Below are positions 8,021-16,457 of a stretch of DNA of 17,831 nt, piece after piece. The translations under genes and the position numbers were made by a program. Location: assembly GCA_945957245.1 (NCBI GenBank), contig CAMFLD010000009.1, forward strand, positions 1-17,831, written 5' to 3'. A model generated the notes under the pieces. That model was not told the DNA's origin. It ran no database searches and saw nothing but the letters and a program-made list of their open reading frames with translations. The first letter of the stretch is position 1. Each line of letters begins with the position of its first letter. The DNA is from an uncultured Flavobacterium sp. Lineage in GTDB: Bacteria > Bacteroidota > Bacteroidia > Flavobacteriales > Flavobacteriaceae.

Positions 8021-10537
8021 ATGAAAAGAACATTACTCCTAACTTTCTTAATATTTATTTTCGGTACTGGTAGCTATGCCCAGCCTCCTGGATTACTTAA
8101 TCCCTACACGGTTTGTGATAATCAGAATTTCAATGGTCATGCTACTTTTGATTTAACATCTACTGACCCCATTGGTTCATTGGGATTAAATCCTGCTATA
8201 TATACTGTGACTTTCCATCCGTCTGTTGCTGATGGTAATAATAATGTTAATGTTATTGCTAATCCTTCAGCTTATATAAATGAGACGGCTTATTCACAAA
8301 CCATTGGTGTTCGCTTTTTCAATACCTCTACATCAGAGGTAGCTGTTTCCGGAATGGTTCTTACTGTAACAACCGCTATTCCTCCAACATTTAGTATCCC
8401 TCCGTCTTATTGCCAGGGAGATACTGTAGCACCTTTACCAACCACGTCTACAAATGGCATTAACGGAACATGGTCTCCACCCATAAGTAACTATACTTCA
8501 ACCTATGTTTTTACGCCAAACACAGGACAGTGTTCTATTACAGCATCCATAGCCATCTTTGTCAACCCTGCTCCAACAGCCCATCCTGCCTCACTCTACT
8601 TTTGTGACACAATGGAATTGCCCTTTTTTAATTTAAATGATGCTGACAATCAAATTTCTACTGACCCCGGTGTTAGCATTACATACCATCCAACATTACC
8701 TGATGCACAAACAGGAGCTAACCCTATAAACCCATCTTATATTCCTATGATTACTCCGGTACAGACGCTTTACGCCAGAGTTCAAAATACGTCAACCGGT
8801 TGTTTTAGTGTAACAACACTTACTTTAAACACATATAACTGTACCCCTTGTACGGAGTCCGCACCTATCAATTTATCGGCGAGCAATATAACACAATCCA
8901 GTTTGACATTAAGTTGGAATACTCCAAGTTCATCCACTATGATGGGTAATCAGGCCAGTCAGATAAGTATTGTTCCTCAAGGACAGCAACCCGGAGGCAA
9001 CATTATGACAGTTACTTCAATACAAAATCAATTTACAATTGCAGGTCTGCAATCGGATAGTTGTTATTCCATCTATATTAAAGGTTTCTGTGGTTTTGAC
9101 TATAGCCAGTGGTCAGCGCCTTTGAATATCTGTATGCCGGATTGCGTTAACAGCGGTGCCTGTTCGCAGTTGTTAGTCTTAAATGCTTTTTTGGATAGTA
9201 ACCACAATGGAGTAAAAGATTCAGGAGAAGTTAATTTCAACAACGGACAATTTCAATATCAAATAAATAATTCAGGAAATAATCTGTACGGTTATACTAA
9301 CAATGGTTCGTATTATATTTATGATTCCAATCCGGCTAATTCATACAACATAAACTTTGTTTTAAATGGCGCTTCCATTCCATTTTATACCTCTTCTACA
9401 ACTTATACTGATGTGACACTTCCAACCGGAAGCGGGGCTCATTATTTATATTTCCCGGTTATAGAAGCTGCTGCTTTTACTGATGCATCTGTTGGTCTTT
9501 TGTCAATAGGACAACCAAGACCGGGATTCACTTACAGTAACAGCATAATGTATGCCAATACCGGAAATCAAAATATTTCCAATGGAACTATTACATTTAC
9601 TAAAGACCCAAATCTGACTATCACTAACGTATCTGAGTCAGGCGCTACATTAACCAGTAATGGCTTTACCTATAATTTTACCAATCTGGCGCCTTTTGAA
9701 GTAAGGTATATCAACATAAGTTTATCCGTTCCAACTATTCCAACAGTACAATTAGGAGACCTGACAACCAATTCAGTTACTATTCAGGTGGCTAATGATA
9801 ACAACAGTTCAAATAATGAATCTATAATCACCCACGCCATTGTTGGTTCCTACGACCCTAATGATATGTCAGAATCTCATGGTGGTAAGATTGTACACAG
9901 TAGTTTTAATTCAAATGATTACTTGTATTATACGGTTCAGTTTGAAAATACAGGTAGTGCTAATGCCGACTTTGTAAGAGTTGAAAATACTTTAGATACT
10001 CAATTGGATGAAAGGACATTTGAAATGATTGATGCCAGTCATAATGTAAATACCAAACGAGTGGGAAATCAACTGACATGGCATTTTTATGATATTAATT
10101 TACCTTCAACTTCTGTAAACCCAAGTGGTAGTCATGGTTATGTTTATTATAAAATAAAACCAAAACCCGGTTACGCTATTGGAGACATTATTCCTAACAC
10201 TGCTTCAATTTATTTTGATTACAATCCGGCTATCGTAACTAACACTTTCAATACCCAATTTGTAGATCAGTTAGGAATTACCGATTTCGATAAGGATAAA
10301 ATAATCATTACGCCTAATCCGGCTCAAACTGTTGTCAACATCAACAATTTTAACACAATCAATAAAATTTCAAAAGTTGTGATTTACGATATGTTGGGCA
10401 AAAGGATTTATGCCTTAAATAATAATACGATTGATGCAATTACTATTGATGTGTCGCATTTTACTAAAGGAATTTATTTGGTAGAACTTTTATCTGAAAA
10501 CAATCTCAAAACCACAAAAAAACTAATCATAAACTAA
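8021..10537 (+). CDS. Secreted modular surface protein with Ig-like/FN3 domains and T9SS sorting domain
   Basis: An 838-residue protein exported by Sec (signal peptide 1-20, ending SYAQ) and then the type IX system. Two related beta-rich repeats (about 30-117 and 192-272) share the features CD or FCD, FxL, TFHP or TYHP and xVRFFNTST or ARVQNTSTGC, with a further Ig-like stretch between them. An FN3-like domain follows (281-371, NLSASNITQSSLTLSWN). A calcium-loop-like motif DSNHNGVKDSGE (392-403) opens the part shared with the next gene. The domain beginning GSYDPNDMSE (about 609-745; I believe DUF7619) is common in flavobacterial T9SS proteins. The C-terminus (about 760-838) is a type A sorting domain: ITPNPAQTVVNI, VVIYDMLGKRIY, FTKGIYLVEL, KKLIIN. 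No catalytic motif is seen; adhesion or ligand binding is the likeliest role. It has its own promoter and probably forms an operon with the next gene 30 nt downstream. Confidence 0.88.
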   Translation: MKRTLLLTFLIFIFGTGSYAQPPGLLNPYTVCDNQNFNGHATFDLTSTDPIGSLGLNPAIYTVTFHPSVADGNNNVNVIANPSAYINETAYSQTIGVRFFNTSTSEVAVSGMVLTVTTAIPPTFSIPPSYCQGDTVAPLPTTSTNGINGTWSPPISNYTSTYVFTPNTGQCSITASIAIFVNPAPTAHPASLYFCDTMELPFFNLNDADNQISTDPGVSITYHPTLPDAQTGANPINPSYIPMITPVQTLYARVQNTSTGCFSVTTLTLNTYNCTPCTESAPINLSASNITQSSLTLSWNTPSSSTMMGNQASQISIVPQGQQPGGNIMTVTSIQNQFTIAGLQSDSCYSIYIKGFCGFDYSQWSAPLNICMPDCVNSGACSQLLVLNAFLDSNHNGVKDSGEVNFNNGQFQYQINNSGNNLYGYTNNGSYYIYDSNPANSYNINFVLNGASIPFYTSSTTYTDVTLPTGSGAHYLYFPVIEAAAFTDASVGLLSIGQPRPGFTYSNSIMYANTGNQNISNGTITFTKDPNLTITNVSESGATLTSNGFTYNFTNLAPFEVRYINISLSVPTIPTVQLGDLTTNSVTIQVANDNNSSNNESIITHAIVGSYDPNDMSESHGGKIVHSSFNSNDYLYYTVQFENTGSANADFVRVENTLDTQLDERTFEMIDASHNVNTKRVGNQLTWHFYDINLPSTSVNPSGSHGYVYYKIKPKPGYAIGDIIPNTASIYFDYNPAIVTNTFNTQFVDQLGITDFDKDKIIITPNPAQTVVNINNFNTINKISKVVIYDMLGKRIYALNNNTIDAITIDVSHFTKGIYLVELLSENNLKTTKKLIIN

Positions 10538-10567
10538 CTATCAACAAAACCAAAAAGACTAAACAAC

Positions 10568-13500
10568 ATGAAAAAAACTTTACTTATTTATCTCCTGTTT
10601 TTTGGGATACTAACCACAGTTTCTGCTCAGCAATGTGGTTCGGTATTTTCTGATCCGGGAGGCGAAACCGGCAATTATGCCAACAATACCGACTCTACGG
10701 TTACAATATGCCCACAAAATCCGGGAGATGTAGTTACAGTTACCTTTACTACATTTAATACTGAAGCCAATTGGGATGCCCTCTATGTTTTTAATGGTAA
10801 TTCCATATCTGCTCCGCAAATAACCAGCACTAACCCTGCGGGAAATGTTCCGGGTGGATTAGCAGGAGGTTATTGGGGAACAGTTATTCCCGGACCTTTC
10901 ACTTCTACCAGTGCTGATGGTTGCTTAACTTTTAGATTTAGAACCGACGGTTCTGGGGTTCGTGCCGGATGGACAGCCAATGTTACCTGCGCTCCTGCTC
11001 CTGCTTGTAGTTTGCCTACAACACTTGTAACTTCAGCAATAACAATGAACAGTGTAGTACTGAATTGGACTCAGCCTGCAAATCCAGACAGTAGTGTGGC
11101 TGGTAACTGGGATATCATTGCACTGCCTTGTGGGTCACCAGCACCAACTTCTACAACAACCGGTTATACTACAGTTACTAATCCACCACCATTTACTGTA
11201 ACGGGCTTGTCTCCGGCTACCTGTTATACTATTTGCATCAGAAGTAGATGTTCCGGTACTGATTTAAGTAACTGGACTTACTTTAGTCCCATTACAACAC
11301 TTACTGCACCTCCTGTCTGTGGAGGTCAATTTATCGATAATGGTGGGGCTACTGCCAATTATGCTAACAACTCGGATACAACCACAACCATCTGCCCGAC
11401 TAATGCAGGTGATGTCGTTACCGTTACCTTTACTTCTTTTGATACAGAAGCCACTTGGGATGCTCTCTATGTTTTTGATGGTCAATCGATAACCTCACCT
11501 CAAATTTCAAGTACAAATGCTGCCGGAAATGTTCCTGGTGGATTAGCGGGAGGCTTTTGGGGTACTGTTATTCCTGGGCCATTTACATCTACAAGTTCTG
11601 ATGGGTGTTTAACTTTTAGGTTCAGAAGTGATAATACCGCAAACAGAGCGGGATGGATAGCTAATGTTAGCTGTGCTGCTCCACCATCCTGTAGGGTTCC
11701 AACATCTATTACTGCAACCAATATTACTCCTACCGGTGCTACAATAAACTGGACCCAGCTTGCAAACCCTGACAATAGTGTCGCCAGTAATTGGGAGGGT
11801 TTAATACTTCCTGCAGGTAATCCTGCTCCGAGTCAAACCACTCCCGGATTTCCAATAAATTCTAATCAGTACATTATCACAAATCTCCTTCCTAATTCCT
11901 GTTATGTTTTTTATGTAAGAGCAGTATGCGCTCCATCAAATGCAAGTTTTTGGTCTTCAGGTTTTAATTTCTGTACTCCATTAGCTCCTCCGGTTTGTGG
12001 AGGTCAATTTGTAGACAATGGAGGTTCCACAGCAAATTATGCTAATAACTCCGACAATACTTATACTATCTGCCCAACAAACCCGGGAGAAATCGTCTCA
12101 GTGATTTTTAATTCATTTGATACAGAAGCTACTTATGATGCCCTTTATGTTTTTAATGGAAACTCTATCTCATCTCCTCAGATTTCAAGTTCAAATGGAG
12201 CGGCGAATGTTCCAGGGGGACTGCCTGGAGGATTTTGGGGAACCACAATACCGGGTCCTTTTGTTTCAACCAGCCCGGATGGATGTCTGACCTTTAGATT
12301 TAGAAGCGATAATACAGCCAACAGAGCAGGTTGGGTAGCTAATGTTGCCTGTACCCCTGATGCTGATAAGATTCTTTTAGTAGCATTCGTTGACTCTAAT
12401 AATAATGGTATCAAAGATAGTAATGAGTTATTTTTCACAAATGGTTCATTTGTCTACCAACAGAATAATGACGGAACTACAATAAACGGATATTCGCCTA
12501 TAGGTCAGTTTGCATTATATGATAGCAACCCATCAAACACTTACAGTTTCAGTTACGAGCTTCAACCTCAATATGCATCATATTACAACTCAGGAACAAC
12601 GAGTTATAATAACATCAGTATTGCTGCCGGAAGTGGCACTCAGATTTTGTATTTCCCAATTGTACCAACACAAAGTTATAATGATGTAACCGTTTCAATT
12701 TCTCCTGTTACGATTCCAAGGCCGGGGCTGACCTATGTAAATAAAATCATTTACAAAAACTTGGGCGTTGCACCGGCAAGTGGCACCCTAACATTTGTTA
12801 AACCAACCCAGATCACTACTTTCACAGTAAGCCAAACAGGAGTAGTTAATAACACCAATGGGTTCACCTATGCGTTTACCAACCTACAACCTAACGAAAT
12901 TAGGACAATGGATGTTACCATGACCATTCCTACAGTTCCGGTTGTAAACCTTAATGAACTACTTACCGACTCCGCTTCAATTACAGCTTCAACAGATGAT
13001 ATTACACCGGAAAACAATTCATGCAGTAATTCACAGATTATTGTAAATGCTGTTGACCCCAATGACAAGATGGAATCTCGTGGAAAAACTATACCGATCA
13101 ATCAATTTGCTCCCGATGATTACTTTGTATATACTATCAGATTCCAAAATACAGGTACAGCAAATGCCGTAGATGTTCGTATTGAAGACTTGCTCAATGT
13201 AAAAATTGACGAGACTAGTGTTTTGATGGTAAACTCAAGCCATAATTATACTATGAAACGAATCAATAACCAACTGATTTGGGATTTTAAGAACATTTAT
13301 CTAAGCCCACAAAGTACTAATGATGCAGGCAGCAAAGGTTATCTTCAGTTTAAGGCAAGACTAAAACCCGGATTTCAGGCAGGGAATATAATCCCTAACA
13401 GTGCTTCGATTTATTTTGATAGCAATCCGGCTATTACTACCGCAATTTTTAACAGCAAGTTCACTACTCCGTTGGGAATTGCTGATTTTGATACCGATAA

Positions 13501-13735
13501 TTTTACTTTATATCCAAATCCGGCTAAGGGGAATGTTCATATCACACTGATGAATTCTGATGAAAGAATTAATAAAGTTGTCTTTTGCGATGTATTGGGA
13601 AAAACCGTAAAATCAGTTATGGCGTCTGATACAGAATTGAATGTTGATGTTTCCGATTTGGCAAAAGGAATTTACATGGTACAAATAACCACTGAAAGCC
13701 ATCTAAAACAAATTAAAAAGCTTATTATAGAATAA
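10568..13735 (+). CDS. Secreted CUB/FN3 modular surface protein with T9SS sorting domain
   Basis: A 1055-residue protein with a Sec signal peptide (1-20, TVSAQ) and a T9SS type A sorting domain (about 975-1055: LYPNPAKGNVHI, KVVFCDVLGKTV, LAKGIYMVQI, KKLIIE). Three CUB-like domains, each exactly 119 residues between the outer cysteines (23-141, 251-369, 477-595), alternate with two FN3-like domains (about 147-248 and 375-472). Each CUB keeps four cysteines (23, 48, 119 and 141 in the first), suggesting two disulfides, plus the TEAxxDALYVFxG core. A calcium-loop-like DSNNNGIKDSNE (609-620), a middle beta domain (about 700-825) and the VDPNDKMES domain (829-964, DUF7619-like) follow and are paralogous to the upstream gene. 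CUB domains bind proteins or glycans extracellularly, so a surface-binding role is inferred. No protease or glycosidase motif was found. A hairpin terminator follows directly. Confidence 0.9.
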   Translation: MKKTLLIYLLFFGILTTVSAQQCGSVFSDPGGETGNYANNTDSTVTICPQNPGDVVTVTFTTFNTEANWDALYVFNGNSISAPQITSTNPAGNVPGGLAGGYWGTVIPGPFTSTSADGCLTFRFRTDGSGVRAGWTANVTCAPAPACSLPTTLVTSAITMNSVVLNWTQPANPDSSVAGNWDIIALPCGSPAPTSTTTGYTTVTNPPPFTVTGLSPATCYTICIRSRCSGTDLSNWTYFSPITTLTAPPVCGGQFIDNGGATANYANNSDTTTTICPTNAGDVVTVTFTSFDTEATWDALYVFDGQSITSPQISSTNAAGNVPGGLAGGFWGTVIPGPFTSTSSDGCLTFRFRSDNTANRAGWIANVSCAAPPSCRVPTSITATNITPTGATINWTQLANPDNSVASNWEGLILPAGNPAPSQTTPGFPINSNQYIITNLLPNSCYVFYVRAVCAPSNASFWSSGFNFCTPLAPPVCGGQFVDNGGSTANYANNSDNTYTICPTNPGEIVSVIFNSFDTEATYDALYVFNGNSISSPQISSSNGAANVPGGLPGGFWGTTIPGPFVSTSPDGCLTFRFRSDNTANRAGWVANVACTPDADKILLVAFVDSNNNGIKDSNELFFTNGSFVYQQNNDGTTINGYSPIGQFALYDSNPSNTYSFSYELQPQYASYYNSGTTSYNNISIAAGSGTQILYFPIVPTQSYNDVTVSISPVTIPRPGLTYVNKIIYKNLGVAPASGTLTFVKPTQITTFTVSQTGVVNNTNGFTYAFTNLQPNEIRTMDVTMTIPTVPVVNLNELLTDSASITASTDDITPENNSCSNSQIIVNAVDPNDKMESRGKTIPINQFAPDDYFVYTIRFQNTGTANAVDVRIEDLLNVKIDETSVLMVNSSHNYTMKRINNQLIWDFKNIYLSPQSTNDAGSKGYLQFKARLKPGFQAGNIIPNSASIYFDSNPAITTAIFNSKFTTPLGIADFDTDNFTLYPNPAKGNVHITLMNSDERINKVVFCDVLGKTVKSVMASDTELNVDVSDLAKGIYMVQITTESHLKQIKKLIIE
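10634..12352 (+). repeat. Three 357-bp CUB-domain repeats with two FN3 spacers
   Basis: CUB copies lie at 10634-10990, 11318-11674 and 11996-12352, with starts 684 and 678 bp apart. They align without gaps over 119 residues: by eye about 76% identity between copies 1 and 2 and about 81% between 2 and 3. DNA identity is visibly lower because third codon positions differ throughout. The intervening FN3-like units (about 11006-11311 and 11690-11983) are much less alike, although both carry a WTQxANPDxSVAxNW stretch. This suggests expansion of a CUB-FN3 unit followed by selection on the CUB sequence. Confidence 0.85.
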
Positions 13736-13737
13736 AT

Positions 13738-13766
13738 AAAATCCCCGGTTAAACCGGGGATTTTTT
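13738..13766. terminator. Bidirectional intrinsic terminator
   Basis: AAAATCCCCGG (13738-13748), loop TTAAA and CCGGGGATTTT (13754-13764) form an 11-bp stem with a GC-rich core of six pairs. On the plus strand it continues into T residues to 13766, directly after the surface-protein stop codon (13733-13735). On the minus strand it follows the tspO stop codon (13765-13767) and again ends in a T-rich run. It therefore separates the convergent genes and can serve both. Confidence 0.92.
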
Positions 13767-14238
13767 ATCTGTTTAACCACCAAATGCTGGCATTCAGTAT
13801 TGTGGCAAAAGTAACCCAGGCCAAATATGGAAGCATAAGATAACCGGCTACCTTATTAATTTTTATGAATAAATTATAGGTTTCCCAAATCATCAGCCAA
13901 AGCAATATCACTTCAATCAATGCCAATAAAGGATTGTGAAGCCCAAAGAATAAATAAGACCATAAGGTGTTTAGTCCAAACTGTATAGCAAAAAAACCAA
14001 GTGCCTTTTTAACTTCTTTATCATCTGATTCGCTTGTCCAGACTAAACCGGCCGCCACTCCCATCATGATGTATAGTAAAGTCCACACCGGAGCAAAAAT
14101 CCAATTGGGTGGATTAAAAAAGGGTTTAACTAATGTTGGATACCATGTTAAAACACTTTCCCGGGTAATAATTCCGGAAAAAAAGCCCAGTGAAACACAC
14201 ACCAGAAGCATTAAGGTTATTTTGATAGCTTTCTGCAT
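13765..14238 (-). CDS. tspO: TspO/MBR family tryptophan-rich sensory membrane protein
   Basis: A 157-residue member of the TspO/peripheral benzodiazepine receptor family, which binds porphyrins and related ligands and is linked to tetrapyrrole and stress responses. Five hydrophobic helices are visible (about 5-25, 46-68, 78-98, 103-125, 131-153), the full family topology. Conserved family sequence includes KPFFNPPNWIFAPVWTLLY (38-56), NTLWSYLFFGLHNPLLAL (90-107) and PYLAWVTFATILNASIWWLN (137-156), with ligand-pocket tryptophans W46, W52, W93 and W141. The length is typical. It is a single gene, convergent with the surface-protein operon and divergent from the mevalonate genes, with its own -7 box at 14261-14268. 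Isoprenoid genes next door may be coincidental, though TspO has been tied to carotenoid control in some bacteria. The family is certain and the physiological role is not. Confidence 0.95.
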   Translation of the reverse strand: MQKAIKITLMLLVCVSLGFFSGIITRESVLTWYPTLVKPFFNPPNWIFAPVWTLLYIMMGVAAGLVWTSESDDKEVKKALGFFAIQFGLNTLWSYLFFGLHNPLLALIEVILLWLMIWETYNLFIKINKVAGYLMLPYLAWVTFATILNASIWWLNR

Positions 14239-14260
14239 AATCCATATATTTATTTCACTT

Positions 14261-14268
14261 CAAAGATA
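14261..14268 (-). promoter_or_regulatory. -7 promoter box for tspO
   Basis: Read on the minus strand, this is TATCTTTG, an exact TAnnTTTG match, 22 nt before the tspO ATG (14238). A minus-strand TTG at 14296-14294 is 25 nt away, slightly beyond the normal 17-23 nt spacing, so the -33 element is weak or absent. The same octamer occurs on the plus strand at 14324-14331 for the divergent gene. Confidence 0.5.
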
Positions 14269-14287
14269 GCAAACAGAAATGAGTTTG

Positions 14288-14322
14288 TTTTTACAAAAAA
14301 ACAGCAGTTTTTTACAAAAAAA
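14288..14322. repeat. Two 14-bp direct repeats between divergent promoters
   Basis: TTTTTACAAAAAAA occurs exactly at 14288-14301 and again at 14309-14322, offset by 21 bp (two helical turns), with ACAGCAG (plus one extra T) between them. The second copy ends one base before the TATCTTTG -7 box of the mevalonate genes. Together the copies lie between the two divergent -7 boxes. They could be regulator half-sites or upstream AT-rich promoter elements; low-complexity sequence makes chance possible. Confidence 0.55.
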
Positions 14323-14323
14323 G

Positions 14324-14331
14324 TATCTTTG
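14324..14331 (+). promoter_or_regulatory. -7 promoter box for the mevalonate genes
   Basis: TATCTTTG matches TAnnTTTG and lies 17 nt before the ATG at 14349, so any leader would be very short. No TTG occurs at 17-23 nt spacing; that position is occupied by the region between the direct repeats. The next TTG (14285-14287) is 36 nt away. The promoter may therefore depend on the AT-rich repeats or on an activator. Confidence 0.5.
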
Positions 14332-14348
14332 CATCAAATTCAAACACT

Positions 14349-15431
14349 ATGTCCGAAAAGGATTTTATTGCCAATCTTCCAGCCACTGTCGAAAAGGGAA
14401 ATTTTCAGTGGAGTGCTCCGAGTAATATTGCTCTGGTAAAATACTGGGGTAAAAAAGAGAATCAGATTCCGGCGAATCCATCCATCAGTTTTACTTTAAA
14501 TGATTGCAAGACAATTACCAAATTGGTTTTTGCCAAAAAAGAAGCATCAGGAGCTGCCGGTTTTTCATTTGATTTACTATTCGAAGGAAAACCCAAGGAA
14601 GAGTTCAAACCAAAAATTCAGAAGTTTTTAGAACGAATTGAGATGTATTGTCCTTATCTGAAAGAATACCATCTCACAATTGATACTGAAAACACTTTTC
14701 CACACAGTTCAGGAATTGCTTCATCGGCTTCGGGAATGGCAGCTTTATCAATGAACATTATGTCGCTTGAAAAAGCGTTAAATCCTGAAATGTCAGAGGA
14801 TTATTTTTACCGAAAAGCATCATTTCTAGCTCGTTTAGGTTCGGGAAGTGCCTGTAGAAGCATCAAAGGAGCAGTAGTGGTTTGGGGCCAACATGCTGAA
14901 ATTGAAGAGAGTTCTGATTTGTACGGCGTTTCGTTTCCATCTAAAATCCATGATAATTTCAACAATTATCAAGACACTATTCTTTTGGTAGACAAGGGTG
15001 AAAAACAGGTATCAAGTACAGTCGGACATGATTTGATGCATAACCATCCTTATGCAGCACAGCGTTTTAATCAGGCGCATTATAATTTGTCATTAATAAA
15101 GAACATACTGGAAACAGGTAATATCAATGAATTTATCAAAATATTGGAAAGTGAGGCATTAACTCTTCACGCTATGATGATGACATCTATGCCTTATTTT
15201 ATCTTAATGAAACCTAATACATTGGAAATCATCAATAAGATTTGGAAATTTAGAAATACAACGAATATTCCTATATGTTTTACGCTGGACGCCGGTGCCA
15301 ATGTGCACGTTTTATATCCCGAAAACGTTAGAGAGCGTGTTTTACAATTTATTAAGGGCGAATTACTTGACTATTGTCAAAATGGTCAGTATATTTGTGA
15401 TAGAATTGGAACAGGAGCAATCAAAATATGA
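14349..15431 (+). CDS. mvaD: Diphosphomevalonate decarboxylase
   Basis: A 360-residue GHMP-superfamily enzyme that uses ATP to convert mevalonate 5-diphosphate to isopentenyl diphosphate, the last mevalonate-pathway step. Diagnostic sequence: SAPSNIALVKYWGKKE (22-37, with conserved K31), the ATP-binding loop PHSSGIASSASGMAALS (118-134), LGSGSACRSIKGA (163-175, with R170 expected to contact the diphosphate) and FTLDAGANVH (311-320, with D314 the expected catalytic aspartate). The DAGxN sequence and YWGK distinguish decarboxylase from the kinases of this superfamily. The length is normal, with no signal peptide, so it is cytosolic. Its stop codon overlaps the next start codon (ATGA, 15428-15431), coupling the two. 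The pathway itself is typical of Flavobacteriia, which often use mevalonate instead of the MEP route. Confidence 0.94.
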   Translation: MSEKDFIANLPATVEKGNFQWSAPSNIALVKYWGKKENQIPANPSISFTLNDCKTITKLVFAKKEASGAAGFSFDLLFEGKPKEEFKPKIQKFLERIEMYCPYLKEYHLTIDTENTFPHSSGIASSASGMAALSMNIMSLEKALNPEMSEDYFYRKASFLARLGSGSACRSIKGAVVVWGQHAEIEESSDLYGVSFPSKIHDNFNNYQDTILLVDKGEKQVSSTVGHDLMHNHPYAAQRFNQAHYNLSLIKNILETGNINEFIKILESEALTLHAMMMTSMPYFILMKPNTLEIINKIWKFRNTTNIPICFTLDAGANVHVLYPENVRERVLQFIKGELLDYCQNGQYICDRIGTGAIKI

Positions 15432-16366
15432 AAGGACCATTATTTTATTCAAAAATACTTCTCTTTGGAGAGTACGGAATTATAAAAGATTCTAAAGGTT
15501 TATCCATTCCCTATAATTTTTACAATGGCGCTTTGAAAGTAGATGAAAACCCTTCTGCTGAAGCGGTAAAATCTAATCAGAGTCTAAACCGTTTTACCAG
15601 TTATCTGGAACAACTGCAAAATGACCAACCCGAATTAGTTTCTTTCAACATGCACGCTTTAAAAGAAGATGTTGCCCGGGGAATGTATTTTGACTCCAGT
15701 ATTCCGCAAGGTTATGGCGTAGGAAGTAGCGGAGCACTTGTTGCGGCTATTTATGACAAATATGCTGATAATAAAATCACAGTTCTTGAAAACCTGACAC
15801 GGGAAAAGCTGTTGCAGCTCAAAACGATTTTCTCGCAAATGGAGTCTTTTTTCCACGGAAAAAGCTCAGGCCTTGATCCTCTGAACAGCTACCTTAGCAT
15901 TCCAATCCTTATCAATTCCAAAGACAATATAGAAGCTACCGGAATTCCATCCCAAAGTGCTACTGGTAAAGGAGCTGTTTTTTTGTTAGACTCAGGAATT
16001 GTGGGTGAAACAGCACCTATGGTTAATATTTTTATGGAAAACCTGAAAGATCAAGGGTTCCGTAAAATGCTTAAAACCCAATTTGTAAAATATACTGATG
16101 CCTGTGTGGAGAATTTCCTTGGTGGCGATATAAAATCACTTTTCAAAAACACCAAACAATTATCCAAAGTCGTTTTAAATCACTTCAAACCTATGATTCC
16201 TGAAGAATTTCATGGCGTTTGGCAACATGGGATTGACACTAATGATTACTATCTAAAACTATGTGGTTCAGGTGGCGGCGGTTACATTTTAGGTTTTACG
16301 GAAGACCTTGAAAAAGCTAAACAGGCATTGAAAAATTACAAACTTGAAGTAGTTTATCAATTCTAA
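15428..16366 (+). CDS. GHMP kinase, probable mevalonate kinase
   Basis: A 312-residue small-molecule kinase of the GHMP superfamily. Motif 1 is SKILLFGEYGIIKDSKGLSI (8-27), motif 2 the phosphate loop IPQGYGVGSSGALVAAI (92-108), then MESFFHGKSSGLDPLNSY (138-155), which resembles the FHG.xSG.D signature of mevalonate kinases with D150 as the likely catalytic base, and motif 3 LCGSGGGGYILGF (278-290). Coupling to mvaD by a 4-nt overlap favours mevalonate phosphorylation; phosphomevalonate kinase is the alternative. The protein is shorter and divergent relative to eukaryotic mevalonate kinase, as is usual in Bacteroidota. No signal peptide, so it is cytosolic. It ends the unit; the 91-nt gap after it shows no hairpin terminator and no convincing promoter (only a partial TACTTTTA at 16401). 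Confidence 0.8.
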   Translation: MKGPLFYSKILLFGEYGIIKDSKGLSIPYNFYNGALKVDENPSAEAVKSNQSLNRFTSYLEQLQNDQPELVSFNMHALKEDVARGMYFDSSIPQGYGVGSSGALVAAIYDKYADNKITVLENLTREKLLQLKTIFSQMESFFHGKSSGLDPLNSYLSIPILINSKDNIEATGIPSQSATGKGAVFLLDSGIVGETAPMVNIFMENLKDQGFRKMLKTQFVKYTDACVENFLGGDIKSLFKNTKQLSKVVLNHFKPMIPEEFHGVWQHGIDTNDYYLKLCGSGGGGYILGFTEDLEKAKQALKNYKLEVVYQF

Positions 16367-16457
16367 TTGCCGTTTATCTAAAAAAAGCGAATAAGTTTCC
16401 TACTTTTAAAAATTTTCGTTAAATTGCTTGTACTAATATTCCTTAACAAGGGTTGGT

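Noticed and set aside
10634..12352. Regularly spaced repeats suggesting a CRISPR-like or minisatellite array
   Set aside because: The spacing comes from protein-coding CUB/FN3 units of about 680 bp in an intact reading frame, not from short identical repeats with unique spacers.
11264..12438. Open frames on the minus strand through the CUB repeats (11264-11485, 11500-11775, 12178-12438)
   Set aside because: They recur because the same coding repeat is read in antisense. Their protein sequences have no independent support and the plus-strand gene is well conserved.
13967..14269. 100-codon plus-strand frame antisense to tspO
   Set aside because: It covers the conserved TspO motifs in reverse, resembles no protein I know, and crosses the tspO promoter region.
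15295..15495. 66-codon frame spanning the mvaD/kinase junction
   Set aside because: It is an off-frame shadow of two well-supported overlapping genes.
16441..16451. Small hairpin CCTT-AAC-AAGG next to the AAGGG sequence before the kinase start
   Set aside because: Only four base pairs, so it is too weak to call a translational switch or riboswitch.
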